Below are positions 22,457 to 30,596 of a DNA stretch of 64,000 bases, in pieces. The number at the start of each line of letters is the position of its first letter. Position 1 is the stretch's first letter. The stretch spans positions 1-64,000 of the forward strand of contig QHUB01000026.1 in NCBI GenBank assembly GCA_003221035.1, read 5' to 3'. The notes beneath the pieces are model-generated. The model was given only the letters and a program-made list of their open reading frames with translations, had not been told where the DNA came from and did not search any database. The stretch comes from Gemmatimonadota bacterium (GTDB taxonomy: Bacteria > Gemmatimonadota > Gemmatimonadetes > Gemmatimonadales > GWC2-71-9). The position numbers and the translations under genes are program-made.

Positions 22457-23004
22457 TGGATCAAGTCCACCTGATCCTGGCCGTCGAGCTCGTGCACCAG
22501 CACGTCCACGCGATCGCCGGGACTCGTCTTCACCGATTTTCCTGTGATGTCGGCCTGGATCGGCAGCTCGCGTCCCCCGCGGTCCACGAGCACGCACAGC
22601 GAGATGCGTTTCGGCCGGCCGAAGTCGGCCAGCTCGTCGAGCGCCGCGCGCACGGTCCGGCCCGTGTAGAGCACGTCGTCCACGATCACGACGTGGGTGT
22701 CGCTGAGATCGCCGGGAATGTGCGTCTCACCGATCACCGGTTTGGGACCGACGGTTTCGAGATCGTCGCGATAGAGGGTGATGTCGAGCGAGCCGCACCG
22801 AATCCGGGCGGAGCCGCCTTCTCCCTGCTCGATGAGTCTGGCGATGCGTTGGGCGAGCTCGACGCCGCGGCGTTGAATCCCGATCAGGACCAGATCTTCA
22901 GTTCCGGCGAGCTCCGTGATCTCCACTGCCATACGCTGCAACGCCCGCGACATCGCGCGGGCGTCGAGGAGAGTCGTGCGGTCTTCCGCTTTTGGCCGGG
23001 GCAT
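22453..23004 (-). CDS. pyrR: Bifunctional pyr operon regulator / uracil phosphoribosyltransferase
   Basis: PRTase-fold protein of 183 residues. The PRPP motif is [20 protein letters not shown], and [20 protein letters not shown] is the conserved PyrR N-terminal stretch. In Bacillus it binds UMP and pyr mRNA to control attenuation, and it has weak uracil phosphoribosyltransferase activity. As first gene of pyrRBC it probably regulates this operon. I did not find a clear anti-terminator/terminator pair in the ~45-nt leader, so the mode of control here is uncertain. Confidence 0.93.
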   Translation of the reverse strand: MPRPKAEDRTTLLDARAMSRALQRMAVEITELAGTEDLVLIGIQRRGVELAQRIARLIEQGEGGSARIRCGSLDITLYRDDLETVGPKPVIGETHIPGDLSDTHVVIVDDVLYTGRTVRAALDELADFGRPKRISLCVLVDRGGRELPIQADITGKSVKTSPGDRVDVLVHELDGQDQVDLIQ

Positions 23005-23057
23005 TCTGAAGGGTGAAACCTACTACGGCGGCGAGAGACTCGGAAGCGTACGCACCG

Positions 23058-23063
23058 ATTATA
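23058..23063 (-). promoter_or_regulatory. Candidate -10 box for the pyrR operon
   Basis: A perfect TATAAT on the minus strand 54 nt upstream of the pyrR ATG, in a locally AT-rich patch. No convincing -35 hexamer lies 16-19 nt upstream, so this is a -10-only call. Confidence 0.4.
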
Positions 23064-23200
23064 TTCAGCGGAGCGCCGCCAGGGCGGCCCACGGTCCGCG
23101 TGAAGGGTCTTTGGCCCACCCCAGTGGTGTTGCCGACATAACCTGACTTCCTCGCCCCATCACGCGGACAACGGGCGGTTCTTACGGAAGGAAGGTTCCC

Positions 23201-24481
23201 GTGAAGCCCAACCTCGAGTGGCTCCGCAAGCAGGCCAAGCAGCAGCTCGCCGAGCTCCGCAAGACCGATCCCAACGCCAAACTCGCCGACGCGCAGCTCA
23301 CCGTGGCGCGGGAAAATGGCTTTTCGAGTTGGCGCGCGCTCAAAGCCCACATCGATTCCCTCACGATCGACGGCCGGCTCTTCGATGCCGCCCGCACGGG
23401 CGACGTCGCGACGTTGACGACGTTGCTCGATCGATTCCCGGAGAAGGTGCAGGCGCGCGACGAACCCTATGCCTTCACGCTGCTCCATGCCGCGGCACGC
23501 GAGGGACAGCTCGCCGTCGTGGACCTCCTGCTCCGCCGCGGGCTCGACTCCAACGCGCGGGAGAAGGGCGACAACACGACGCCACTGCACTGGGCCGCCG
23601 CCGCCGGCAAGCTCGACGTCGTGCGCCGGCTCGCCGACGCCGGTGGCGATGTCGTCGGCAGGGGCGACGATCACGAACTGGAGGTCATCGGCTGGGCGAG
23701 CTGCTGGGAAGGAACCGATGACGACGCGCATCGCGCCGTCATCGACTTTCTACTCAGTCGCGGCGCGCGCCATCACATCTTCTCCGCCGTCGCCATGAAT
23801 CTCGCCGACGAAGTGCGGCGCATCGTTGCCGCCAATCCGGCGGCGTTGAGCGCGCGCCTGAGCCGTAACGAGAATCACCAGACGCCGCTGCACTTCGCAG
23901 TCGGACACAACCGGCCACAGATGGTTCAGCTCCTGATCGAACTGGGCGCCGATCCGCTGGCCGCCGATGGGTTCGGATTTCCACCGGCGATGTACGCCCT
24001 GTCCCCCGAGATCGATCGGCCTGTGATGGAAGCGATTCACGCGCTTACGGCCGGCGAATTGCGCAGCGCCGATCGCGGGAACCGCGCAACCCGGGCCGGC
24101 GCCCTGGATCTGCTGGCCGCGATGACGCTCGGCGACTGGCCCGCTGCGACGCGCCTGGTGCAAGACAATCCGGAGCTCCTGCGCGGCGGCGGCGCCGGTG
24201 CACTCCACTTGGCGACGAAACGCGGCGACACGCGCGCCGTGCGCTGGCTGCTCGACCACGGCGCCGATCCGAATGCCCGATGGGCGCATTGGGATTCCGA
24301 CGTGACCGCTCTGCACGTTGCCGCATTGGCGAATCATCCGGAAATCGTGCCGCTCCTGCTCGAGGCCGGCGCCGATCCCGCGATTCACGATACGAAACAC
24401 GACAGCGACGCTCTGGGGTGGGCCGAGTTTTTTAACCGTGGAGAGATCGTAAAGCTTCTGAGGGCGCGAACCGCCGGTTAG
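23201..24481 (+). CDS. Ankyrin-repeat protein
   Basis: 426 residues with a short N-terminal helical region (LEWLRKQAKQQLAELRKTDP) common to bacterial ankyrin proteins, then about nine ankyrin-type repeats, for example YAFTLLHAAAREGQLAVVDL, NTTPLHWAAAAGKLDVVRRL and GALHLATKRGDTRAVRWLLD. There is no signal peptide, so it is probably a cytoplasmic protein-protein adaptor of unknown partner. The GTG at 23201-23203 is preceded by a strong purine-rich GGAAGGAAGG ribosome-binding site, unusual in a window where most starts lack one. Its stop overlaps the convergent dehydrogenase stop. Confidence 0.88.
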   Translation: MKPNLEWLRKQAKQQLAELRKTDPNAKLADAQLTVARENGFSSWRALKAHIDSLTIDGRLFDAARTGDVATLTTLLDRFPEKVQARDEPYAFTLLHAAAREGQLAVVDLLLRRGLDSNAREKGDNTTPLHWAAAAGKLDVVRRLADAGGDVVGRGDDHELEVIGWASCWEGTDDDAHRAVIDFLLSRGARHHIFSAVAMNLADEVRRIVAANPAALSARLSRNENHQTPLHFAVGHNRPQMVQLLIELGADPLAADGFGFPPAMYALSPEIDRPVMEAIHALTAGELRSADRGNRATRAGALDLLAAMTLGDWPAATRLVQDNPELLRGGGAGALHLATKRGDTRAVRWLLDHGADPNARWAHWDSDVTALHVAALANHPEIVPLLLEAGADPAIHDTKHDSDALGWAEFFNRGEIVKLLRARTAG

Positions 24482-25413
24482 TAGACCGGCGTCAGGGGCG
24501 GTTTACCATGCAACACGGACTGCACATTGGCAATTGCTATCGTCGCCATCTTGCGCCGCGTCTCTTCGGTCGCGCTCCCCAGATGGGGCGACAGGACCGT
24601 GCGCGGGGCCGCGAGCAGCCGCGGGTGGATCTTCGGCTCGTCGGTATAGACGTCGAGCCCGGCCGCGCCGAGGTGACCGAGCTCGAGCGCCATCGCGAGG
24701 GCTTCCTCTCGAATCAGATCGCCGCGCGAGGTGTTGATCAGAATCGCGCCGCGTTTCATGCGCGCCAGGGTTTCGTCGTTGATGATTCCCTTCGTTTGCG
24801 GCGTGGACGGCACGTGCAGGCTCACGATATCACTCCAGGCGAGGAGCTGATTCGTGTCTACACGCGTTGCGCCGGTGTCGCTCTCGAACTCGGGCTTGGC
24901 GGTACGGGCGCCATAGAGGATCCGGAGGCCGAACGCAGGTGCCCGGCGCCCGACCGCCTGACCGATCCGGCCGGCACCGAAGAGGCCGAGGGTGCGGCCG
25001 CGCAGCTCGAGCCCGAGCAGCTGCTCGGGATGCCAGCCCGTCCAGTGGCCGCTGCGTACGAGGTCCACGCCTTCGACCAACCGGCGCGCCGTCGCGAGAA
25101 TGAGTGCCCACGTGAAGTCGGCCGTCGCTTCCGTGAGCACGCCCGGCGTGTTCGTGACGACGACTTTGCGTATCTCGGCGGCCACGACGTCCACGTTGTT
25201 GTAGCCGACCGCGCAGTTCGCGACGATGCGGAGCTGGGGAAGGTTCTTGAACTCGGTGCCACCCATCCAGCGCGTGAGCAGCGGGACGATCGCGACCCAG
25301 TCGCCCTTGGGCGTCGGTTCGTTCGTGGCAATCCAAGTGACGTCCAGGCCGTCCAGCTGCATCGGCTCGATGAGCTTGCGAAGCTCGGCCGCCACAAGGA
25401 TACGGTGACTCAA
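24478..25413 (-). CDS. D-isomer specific 2-hydroxyacid dehydrogenase
   Basis: NAD(P)-dependent dehydrogenase of the glyoxylate/hydroxypyruvate reductase type, 311 residues. The nucleotide-binding motif is GLFGAGRIGQAVG (about 144-156). Catalytic residues are the Arg in LINTSRGDLI, the Glu in VYTDEPKIH and the His in LSPHLGSATEE. The start is a TTG (25411-25413) lying at the very edge of a GGCGGCGA repeat array, with no ribosome-binding site visible. Its stop overlaps the ankyrin gene stop on the other strand (TTAG). Confidence 0.9.
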   Translation of the reverse strand: MSHRILVAAELRKLIEPMQLDGLDVTWIATNEPTPKGDWVAIVPLLTRWMGGTEFKNLPQLRIVANCAVGYNNVDVVAAEIRKVVVTNTPGVLTEATADFTWALILATARRLVEGVDLVRSGHWTGWHPEQLLGLELRGRTLGLFGAGRIGQAVGRRAPAFGLRILYGARTAKPEFESDTGATRVDTNQLLAWSDIVSLHVPSTPQTKGIINDETLARMKRGAILINTSRGDLIREEALAMALELGHLGAAGLDVYTDEPKIHPRLLAAPRTVLSPHLGSATEETRRKMATIAIANVQSVLHGKPPLTPVY

Positions 25414-25527
25414 GGGCGGCGAGGTGAGGCGGCGGCGCGGGGCGGCGAAGTAAGACGGCGGCGATGGGGCGGCGAGGTGATTCGGCGGCGAAGGGGCGGC
25501 GAGGTAAGACGGCGGCGATGGGGCGCC
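25414..25527. repeat. GGCGGCGA array, copy 1
   Basis: GC-rich tandem array. It contains nearly three units of 27 nt, each an 11-nt GGGGCGGCGAA-like block plus a 16-nt GTAAGACGGCGGCGAT-like block, and ends at 25511-25527 with GGCGGCGATGGGGCGCC. That terminus is the inverted form of the left end of copy 2. Confidence 0.75.
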
Positions 25528-25590
25528 AAAAGGCTCACCGCGAAACGATAATTGATAACGCGTTGACCAGCGAACCCATTATTCAAACAC

Positions 25591-25941
25591 ATGGGACCGC
25601 ACAAGCGATTTCTCGCATGGCAGGAATGCAATAAGCTGGTCCTCGCTGTCTACAAGACCACCGCCTCGTTCCCGAAACACGAACTCTATGGTTTGACTTC
25701 TCAGGCGTGACGCGCAGCATTCTCTGCGGCTGCGAACATTGCTGAAGGCGCGTCACGGAAGGGGCGCAATGAACTGCGGCGCTTCCTAGACATCTCCCTC
25801 GGCTCACTAGCTGAACTCGAATATGCGCTCGAGGTCGGCCTCGCACTCGAGTATGTGAAGCCTGAGGATTATCACGCGCTAGAGGCACTCCAAAAGCGAG
25901 CGCGTTTCTTCACGTGGAAGCTGCAAAAGTCGATGCGCTAG
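25591..25941 (+). pseudogene. Four-helix-bundle (23S rRNA intervening-sequence type) protein, broken by one stop
   Basis: The frame from the ATG at 25591 to the TAG at 25939 translates to 117 codons with one internal TGA at 25708-25710 (codon 40). The product reads MGPHKRFLAWQECNKLVLAV, then KHELYGLTSQA, stop, RAAFSAAANIAEGASRKGRN, then ELRRFLDISLGSLAELEYAL. This matches the four-helix bundle family (TIGR02436-like: LTSQ-x-RRA...NIAEG) over its whole length. An Arg is normal at the stop position, so one C-to-T change (CGA to TGA) would explain it. The region looks less GC-rich than its neighbours and is enclosed by opposed repeat arrays, which suggests transfer. Distant relatives include the Avd accessory proteins of diversity-generating retroelements. 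Confidence 0.82.
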
Positions 25942-25950
25942 CCGCGCTTT

Positions 25951-26056
25951 GGGCGCCCCTTCGCCGCCGTTGTAGTCGCCGCCCCTCGCCGCCGATTCAA
26001 TCGCCGCCCCTCGCCGCCGCTTCATTCGCCGCCGATTCACCTCGCCGCCGCTTCTA
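25951..26056. repeat. GGCGGCGA array, copy 2 (opposite orientation)
   Basis: TCGCCGCC blocks alternate with short spacers (CTTCATT, GATTCAA, CCCC). The left end, 25952-25968, reads GGCGCCCCTTCGCCGCC, the inverse of the right end of copy 1. The right end contains the stop codon of citrate synthase. Confidence 0.75.
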
Positions 26057-27205
26057 TTCGCCGACCTTCAGGTTCCGTGGACCGACATACTCCGACTGCG
26101 GGCGGATCAGGTGATCCTCGGCGTGCTGCTCGATGACGTGCGCGCACCACCCCGCGACGCGGCCACACGCGAACGTTGCGACGAACGACCGCGGCTCGAG
26201 GCCCACCGCCTGCAGCAGCAGGGCCGTATAGAATTCGACATTGGTCCTGAGATTCCGGCCCGGCTTCACCTCCTCGAGCACTGTGAGGATCGTCTGCTCC
26301 GCCGAGCGCGCCAGATCGAACAGCTTCCGATTCGCGAGGGTGTCCTTCCCGGCCGAGGCCAGCGCGTCAGCCGCTTTGCTCAGGACGTCCGCCCTCGGAT
26401 CGCGCACCTTGTAGACGCGGTGGCCGAATCCCATGATGCGCCGGCCGGCGGCGAGCTCGTTCCGGACCCACGGCTCAGTCCGATCGGCAGACTTGATGTC
26501 CTGCAACATGTCGAGCACCGGTCCCGGCGCGCCGCCGTGCAGCGGGCCCTTCAGCGCACCGATCGCGCCCGTCACCGCACTCACCATATCCGAGCGCGTG
26601 CTCGCAATGACACGGGCGGTAAATGTCGACGCATTCATCCCGTGGTCGATAACGGTCACCCAGTACGTATCGATGGCGCGCGCGGCACTCGGATCGGGCT
26701 CCGTGCCGTGCACCATGTACAGAAAGTTCGCGGCGAGCGAGAGGTCGGCTCTCGGCGCAATCGGCTCCTTGCCCGCCGAAAGTCGCGCGTGCGCGGCGAC
26801 CACGGTCGGGAAGCGCGCCGTGAGCAGTTTGGCGGCCTGCGTGTCGGCCGCGGGCGAGATGTCGTCGGGGTTCGGGAGATCGAGCGAGAGCGTCGCGCAC
26901 GCCATCCGCAGCGCGTCGATGGGGGGAGTCTTCGTCGCCGCCCGCACCACGCGCATCGTCTCTTCGGGGAGCGCGCGGATCCCACTCATCTCGCGCCGGA
27001 GTGCGGCGAGCTCGCTCTGTGATGGCAACGCACCACACCACAACAGATGCGCTGCTTCCTCAAAACTGACGCGCCCGGCCAGCTCCCGAAGTTGGTAACC
27101 GCCGATGATCAGCTCTCCTGCCTGCCCGTCGACGTGACTCAGTCGCGTCTGGGCAGCGACGACGCCGTCCAGTCCGCGCGCCGGACCTTTGGATGGGCTC
27201 GTCAC
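26054..27205 (-). CDS. gltA: Citrate synthase
   Basis: Condenses acetyl-CoA and oxaloacetate at the entry of the TCA cycle. It is 383 residues, the short (Gram-positive/archaeal-like) form. Catalytic histidines lie in GPLHGGAPGPVLDML and GFGHRVYKVRDPRADVL, and the DHGMNASTFTARV motif is intact. The third catalytic position, normally Asp in NVDF, is Glu here (RTNVEFYTALLL). A 2-methylcitrate synthase role cannot be excluded. The GTG start at 27203-27205 lies a few bases from another repeat array, and the stop (TAG, 26054-26056) is inside copy 2. Confidence 0.88.
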   Translation of the reverse strand: MTSPSKGPARGLDGVVAAQTRLSHVDGQAGELIIGGYQLRELAGRVSFEEAAHLLWCGALPSQSELAALRREMSGIRALPEETMRVVRAATKTPPIDALRMACATLSLDLPNPDDISPAADTQAAKLLTARFPTVVAAHARLSAGKEPIAPRADLSLAANFLYMVHGTEPDPSAARAIDTYWVTVIDHGMNASTFTARVIASTRSDMVSAVTGAIGALKGPLHGGAPGPVLDMLQDIKSADRTEPWVRNELAAGRRIMGFGHRVYKVRDPRADVLSKAADALASAGKDTLANRKLFDLARSAEQTILTVLEEVKPGRNLRTNVEFYTALLLQAVGLEPRSFVATFACGRVAGWCAHVIEQHAEDHLIRPQSEYVGPRNLKVGE

Positions 27206-27207
27206 GC

Positions 27208-27257
27208 TCGGCGCCCCTTCGCCGCCCCTTCATCACGCCGCCGCTTCACCTCGCCGC
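27208..27257. repeat. GGCGGCGA array, copy 3
   Basis: Begins with the shared terminal motif GGCGCCCCTTCGCCGCC (27210-27226) and continues with CGCCGCC blocks. It covers the gap between citrate synthase and the M20 peptidase, including the peptidase stop codon (27246-27248), so the last peptidase residues (GPAAR) are encoded by the array. Confidence 0.7.
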
Positions 27258-28667
27258 CGGTCCCGAGACTTCCTTCACGAGCTGATAGATGTACTCGGCG
27301 CCGTCGTAATAATTCTGCACGCCGATCCGCTCGTCGCGCCCGTGCGCGCGAATGTCGTTGATGTCCACAAACACGCCGGAGATGCCGTAGACCGGAATGC
27401 CGGCATTGCGCAGATAGAGCCCATCCGTCGCGCCGGTCTCCATCACCGGGATCACGGGAATATTCCACAGCCGCTTGGTCACGCGATCGACGGCATCCAT
27501 GACGTCCGGCTTCAGCGCCGCCAGCGGACTCGGCGCCGCCGGTGTCACAACACTCATCTTCACCGCGGTGTCGGCCACCACCTGCGTCAGCGTGCGCTGC
27601 ACCACCTCCTGAGGCGTGCCCGGCAGCATCCGGCAATTGATCGTCGCCGTCGCGCTCTGCGGCAGCGCATTCTCGGCATGACCACCGGCGAGCTCGGTGG
27701 CGACGCACGTCGTGCGGAGCTGCGCGTTGTACAAGGGGCTCGCGTCGGAGAGTCGCCGGATCGCGCCGGAGTCCGGCGCGGGCTGCGCGACCGCCGCCAT
27801 GTCCGCCGCGAGTGTCCGTTCACCGGCGGCAGCCTGCAGCGGGGACCATTTCGCGAACGACGCGCGCGTGATCTCGTTCAATTGCGCCGGAAAGTCGTAG
27901 GCGCTCAGCCGGCCCAGCGCGGCCGCCAGGCGGTAGATCGCGTTGTCTCTGGTCGGCAACGAGCTGTGACCGCCGGGATTGTGGACCTCGAGCTTGAAGG
28001 TCACGTAGACCTTCTCCGCGGCCTGCACCGATCGGAACACGCGCCGGCCGTTCATGATCACGGGATCGCCCGCATCCATGTTGATGACGTAGGCCGACTC
28101 GATCAGGTCGCGGTGGTTCTTGAGCAACCAGTCGACGCCGTTATAGTCGCTACCGCCCTCCTCACCGGTCGTCAGCGCGAGAATCAGGTCCCGGGTCGGC
28201 CGATAGCCCTCCCGTTTGAGCCGGACCATGGTCGCGACGAGGATCGCGTCGCCGTCTTTGACGTCCAGCGTGCCGCGCCCGTAAAAGAAGCCGTCCTTCT
28301 CGGTGAGCGTGAACGGGTCGACCGACCAGTCCTCGCGCCGCGCCTCGACGACGTCGAGGTGGGCGAGCAGCAGGATCGGCTTCTCCCGTCCCGTGCCGCG
28401 ATAGCGCGCGACGAGGTTGAAATTCTTGGAACCCTCCGGGCCAATCACCTGCACGTCGGCCGGCGGGAACCCGGCCTTGATCAGCCGGTCGGCCATGGCT
28501 TGCGCCGCGACGGTGGTGCTCCCGCTCGAACCTGTGGTGTTGATGTCGATCAACTGCTCGAAGATGTCGCGAGCGCGCTGATCATTAGGAGATAGGCCTC
28601 GTGGAGCCTGCGCACAGAGCGACAGCGGCCCAACGAGAAGCAACGCAACCAGTACTGCACGCCTCAT
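27246..28667 (-). CDS. Secreted M20-family zinc peptidase
   Basis: 473-residue dinuclear-zinc aminoacylase/dipeptidase-type enzyme with a signal peptide (MRRAVLVALLLVGPLSLCAQ). Zinc-site motifs are LLLAHLDVVEARREDWSVDP, GRGTLDVKDG, the catalytic Glu pair in TGEEGGSDYNG, INMDAGDP, and a late His in AHGRDERIGVQ. The lid domain spans about residues 215-375. The ATG at 28665-28667 is preferred because GGGGGA lies just upstream and it heads the signal peptide; ATGs at 28679 and 28682 are also in frame. It probably degrades peptides in the envelope. Confidence 0.88.
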   Translation of the reverse strand: MRRAVLVALLLVGPLSLCAQAPRGLSPNDQRARDIFEQLIDINTTGSSGSTTVAAQAMADRLIKAGFPPADVQVIGPEGSKNFNLVARYRGTGREKPILLLAHLDVVEARREDWSVDPFTLTEKDGFFYGRGTLDVKDGDAILVATMVRLKREGYRPTRDLILALTTGEEGGSDYNGVDWLLKNHRDLIESAYVINMDAGDPVIMNGRRVFRSVQAAEKVYVTFKLEVHNPGGHSSLPTRDNAIYRLAAALGRLSAYDFPAQLNEITRASFAKWSPLQAAAGERTLAADMAAVAQPAPDSGAIRRLSDASPLYNAQLRTTCVATELAGGHAENALPQSATATINCRMLPGTPQEVVQRTLTQVVADTAVKMSVVTPAAPSPLAALKPDVMDAVDRVTKRLWNIPVIPVMETGATDGLYLRNAGIPVYGISGVFVDINDIRAHGRDERIGVQNYYDGAEYIYQLVKEVSGPAAR

Positions 28668-28688
28668 TGTGTCCCCCATCATGGTGAA

Positions 28689-28710
28689 CGCCCTTCGCCG
28701 CCCGTCGCGG
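28689..28710. repeat. Single GGCGGCGA-type unit, copy 4
   Basis: One CGCCCTTCGCCGCCC unit fills the gap between the M20 peptidase start and the stop codon of the TPR gene. It is related to the longer arrays but too short to be independent evidence. Confidence 0.45.
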
Positions 28711-29520
28711 TCATCGTGCTTTGCGGCTCCGCAGCTCGACTTCCGATACGATGAAGCCGAACGCCGGCCAGCCGCCGGACGCCACAGACCGCTCGAACCA
28801 GCTCCGCGCCTTGGCGGTGTCGCCGCGAACCAGGTACCAGTCGCCGATGCCGTAGCTCAACGTGGCGATCTGAATGTCACTCGTGTCCGCCGGTGTGAAG
28901 ACGGAATCGGGTGAGACCCCGCCGCGATAGAGGCGCAGTCTCTGCGCGTACGCGTTCCCCGCGTTGGGCATATCCGGGTGGCGATCCAGCAGCGCCTGGG
29001 CCTCGGCATTTCGTCCGGCGCGCGACAGCGACATCCAGAGCCAGTCGGTCGAGCCCGCGCGCTCGCCTGAATCGGGCGCCATGGGCAATGCGCGCGTGAA
29101 TGCCACGGCGGCACCGGCAAAATCCTTCCGCACGAACCGCACGATGCCCAGGTGATACCAGATGCCGTAGATCGTGCTGTCGAGCTTCGCGCCGCGCGTG
29201 AGATCGTCCATCGCCTTGTCGAACTGCCGCGTGGAGAGATAGCGGTGCCCGCGCCAGCGATAGAGCAGCGCATTGTTCGGCGCGATCTTCAGGCCGCGCG
29301 TGAATGTCTCGATCGCTTCGCGGTACTGCCGCACCCCGGATTGCGCGACGCCGAGGGCGATGATGCGATCGATGTTGCGCGGGTCGGCGGCGAGCGCGCT
29401 TTCGGCCCGCGCGACGGCTCCGGTATCAGGCTGTGATCGATAATCGACGCCAGCCGGGGAGCGATACTCGACGTTCTGTAGCAGGAACAGCGGCGCGAGA
29501 ATGCTGAGGAAGGCACTCAT
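28711..29520 (-). CDS. TPR-repeat protein
   Basis: 269 residues with a hydrophobic N-terminus (MSAFLSILAPLFLLQNVEYR), then at least four tetratricopeptide repeats, including RIIALGVAQSGVRQYREAIE, IWYHLGIVRFVRKDFAGAAV and LSYGIGDWYLVRGDTAKARS. It is probably an exported or membrane-tethered scaffold; no catalytic motif is visible. ATG at 29518-29520 in an ATGA overlap with the upstream membrane protein, so the two are likely a pair. Confidence 0.8.
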   Translation of the reverse strand: MSAFLSILAPLFLLQNVEYRSPAGVDYRSQPDTGAVARAESALAADPRNIDRIIALGVAQSGVRQYREAIETFTRGLKIAPNNALLYRWRGHRYLSTRQFDKAMDDLTRGAKLDSTIYGIWYHLGIVRFVRKDFAGAAVAFTRALPMAPDSGERAGSTDWLWMSLSRAGRNAEAQALLDRHPDMPNAGNAYAQRLRLYRGGVSPDSVFTPADTSDIQIATLSYGIGDWYLVRGDTAKARSWFERSVASGGWPAFGFIVSEVELRSRKAR

Positions 29521-30272
29521 GAGGTCCCCAATGTGTATCGTACCCGACAGACGAGTGACGCAGACAATTCCGCTTCCGAGCTGACGCTGAGCACATAGAC
29601 GCCGGAATCGGCAAACACGCGTTCCGGTGTGCTGCCCGGTGACACGCGACCAGCAATAGTATCCGTCGCCAACGCTACCCGCTCGATCCACGCAAATCCC
29701 TGACCCGGCTGGGCGCGCTTCGCCCTGTACGGAACAATCACGAGCGCGCGGCCTTTCGGGGTGAACACACTCAGCTCGCTCCCATGCGGCACGCGCATGC
29801 GCAGGGTAATCTGCTCGCCGGGCCTCACGCGCTGCGGAGCGCACACCAGCGCGGGCCGCGGATTGGGAAAGGGCCATTGATTGGGCGCCATGAGATCGAA
29901 GATCAGGAACGCACCAGACAACATGGCCGGCAGCACGAACCCCCACGTCCAAATCATGCCGTACACGCGCAGGCCATTGTCGAGCCACGTCTCTTCCTCT
30001 TCCCGCAGCGCGGCAGCCTGGCGGTTCTCGAGGAATCGCATCGTCTCCCAGTAGAGCACGAACAGGAGCAGCGGGATGACGAGGATGCCCATGTCTTCGC
30101 GAATGCCGGGATTGACGTACGCCAGCAAACATGCGGCGCAGGAGAGATCTGAGACGACCTGGCCGCCGGCGTGCCAGGGACCGACGCGACGCCGGAGCAG
30201 CAGGGCAATCATCGCCCCCGCAAGCAGGGTGCGCGCGCCGACATAAACAAGCGTGCCGTTCCAGATGCCCAT
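29517..30272 (-). CDS. Unrecognised membrane protein
   Basis: 251 residues. Four hydrophobic segments are visible: near the start (VGARTLLAGAMIALLL), about 40-52, about 60-77 (DMGILVIPLLLFVLYWETMR) and about 105-128 (WTWGFVLPAMLSGAFLIFDL). A C-terminal extracytoplasmic domain of ~120 residues follows, predicted beta-rich (RVRPGEQITLRMRVPHGSEL). I do not recognise a family. It lies directly downstream of the tRNA-Ser genes on the same strand and is coupled to the TPR gene. Confidence 0.65.
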   Translation of the reverse strand: MGIWNGTLVYVGARTLLAGAMIALLLRRRVGPWHAGGQVVSDLSCAACLLAYVNPGIREDMGILVIPLLLFVLYWETMRFLENRQAAALREEEETWLDNGLRVYGMIWTWGFVLPAMLSGAFLIFDLMAPNQWPFPNPRPALVCAPQRVRPGEQITLRMRVPHGSELSVFTPKGRALVIVPYRAKRAQPGQGFAWIERVALATDTIAGRVSPGSTPERVFADSGVYVLSVSSEAELSASLVCRVRYTLGTS

Positions 30273-30277
30273 GGGGA

Positions 30278-30364
30278 CGGACAGGGAGGGATTCGAACCC
30301 TCGAAGCCCTTGCGGGCTTACCGGTTTTCGAGACCGGCGGTTTCAACCGCTCACCCACCTGTCC
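30278..30364 (-). tRNA. tRNA-Ser (anticodon CGA)
   Basis: 87 nt on the minus strand. The 7-bp acceptor stem is perfect (GGACAGG with CCTGTCC) and the discriminator is G. The anticodon stem CCGGT/ACCGG encloses loop CTCGAAA, giving anticodon CGA (codon UCG). A long variable arm (AGCCCGCAAGGGCT) and a TTCGAAT T-loop confirm the class II Ser type. CCA is not encoded. Confidence 0.92.
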
Positions 30365-30479
30365 TTAACATCTAGACGCCTAGCCGCCGGAGCCGCTGAG
30401 TCAATCACGTGGTGTTCGTTAGTCCTCACTCCTCATAACCGCTCAGCGTCTCGACGTTCTCGGCGTCTTTCTTACCATA

Positions 30480-30566
30480 CGGACAGGGTGGGATTCGAAC
30501 CCACGTAACGGTTGCCCGTTAACACGCTTTCCAAGCGTGCGCCTTCAGCCACTCGGCCACCCGTCC
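30480..30566 (-). tRNA. tRNA-Ser (anticodon GGA)
   Basis: 87 nt on the minus strand. Acceptor GGACGGG pairs with CCTGTCC with one G-U; discriminator G. The anticodon stem CACGC/GCGTG encloses loop TTGGAAA, giving anticodon GGA (codons UCU/UCC). A long variable arm and the TTCGAAT T-loop are present. It lies 115 nt upstream of the CGA tRNA and probably shares its transcript. Confidence 0.93.
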
Positions 30567-30596
30567 CGGCACAACAAAGTAATCGCTGCCCTGCGC

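Noticed and set aside
22898-23200. A minus-strand gene upstream of pyrR
   Set aside because: The open frame there is antisense to the ankyrin gene and lacks coding character; the gap holds only a TATAAT box and GC-rich sequence.
25708-25710. The in-frame TGA of the four-helix-bundle gene as selenocysteine, given selB nearby and a small CGCAGC/GCTGCG hairpin just downstream
   Set aside because: The family has Arg at this position and no redox role; one transition explains the stop. The hairpin is short and lacks a clear SECIS loop.
25583-25888. A 101-codon minus-strand frame over the four-helix-bundle locus
   Set aside because: No similarity to any family I know, whereas the plus strand gives a full-length family match with one stop.
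25414-26056. CRISPR array
   Set aside because: Units are variable in length, have no unique spacers of constant size, and no cas genes are present.
30365-30479. A third tRNA or small RNA between the two tRNA-Ser genes
   Set aside because: No cloverleaf or terminator-like hairpin is visible in the 115 nt; only a weak octamer-like run.
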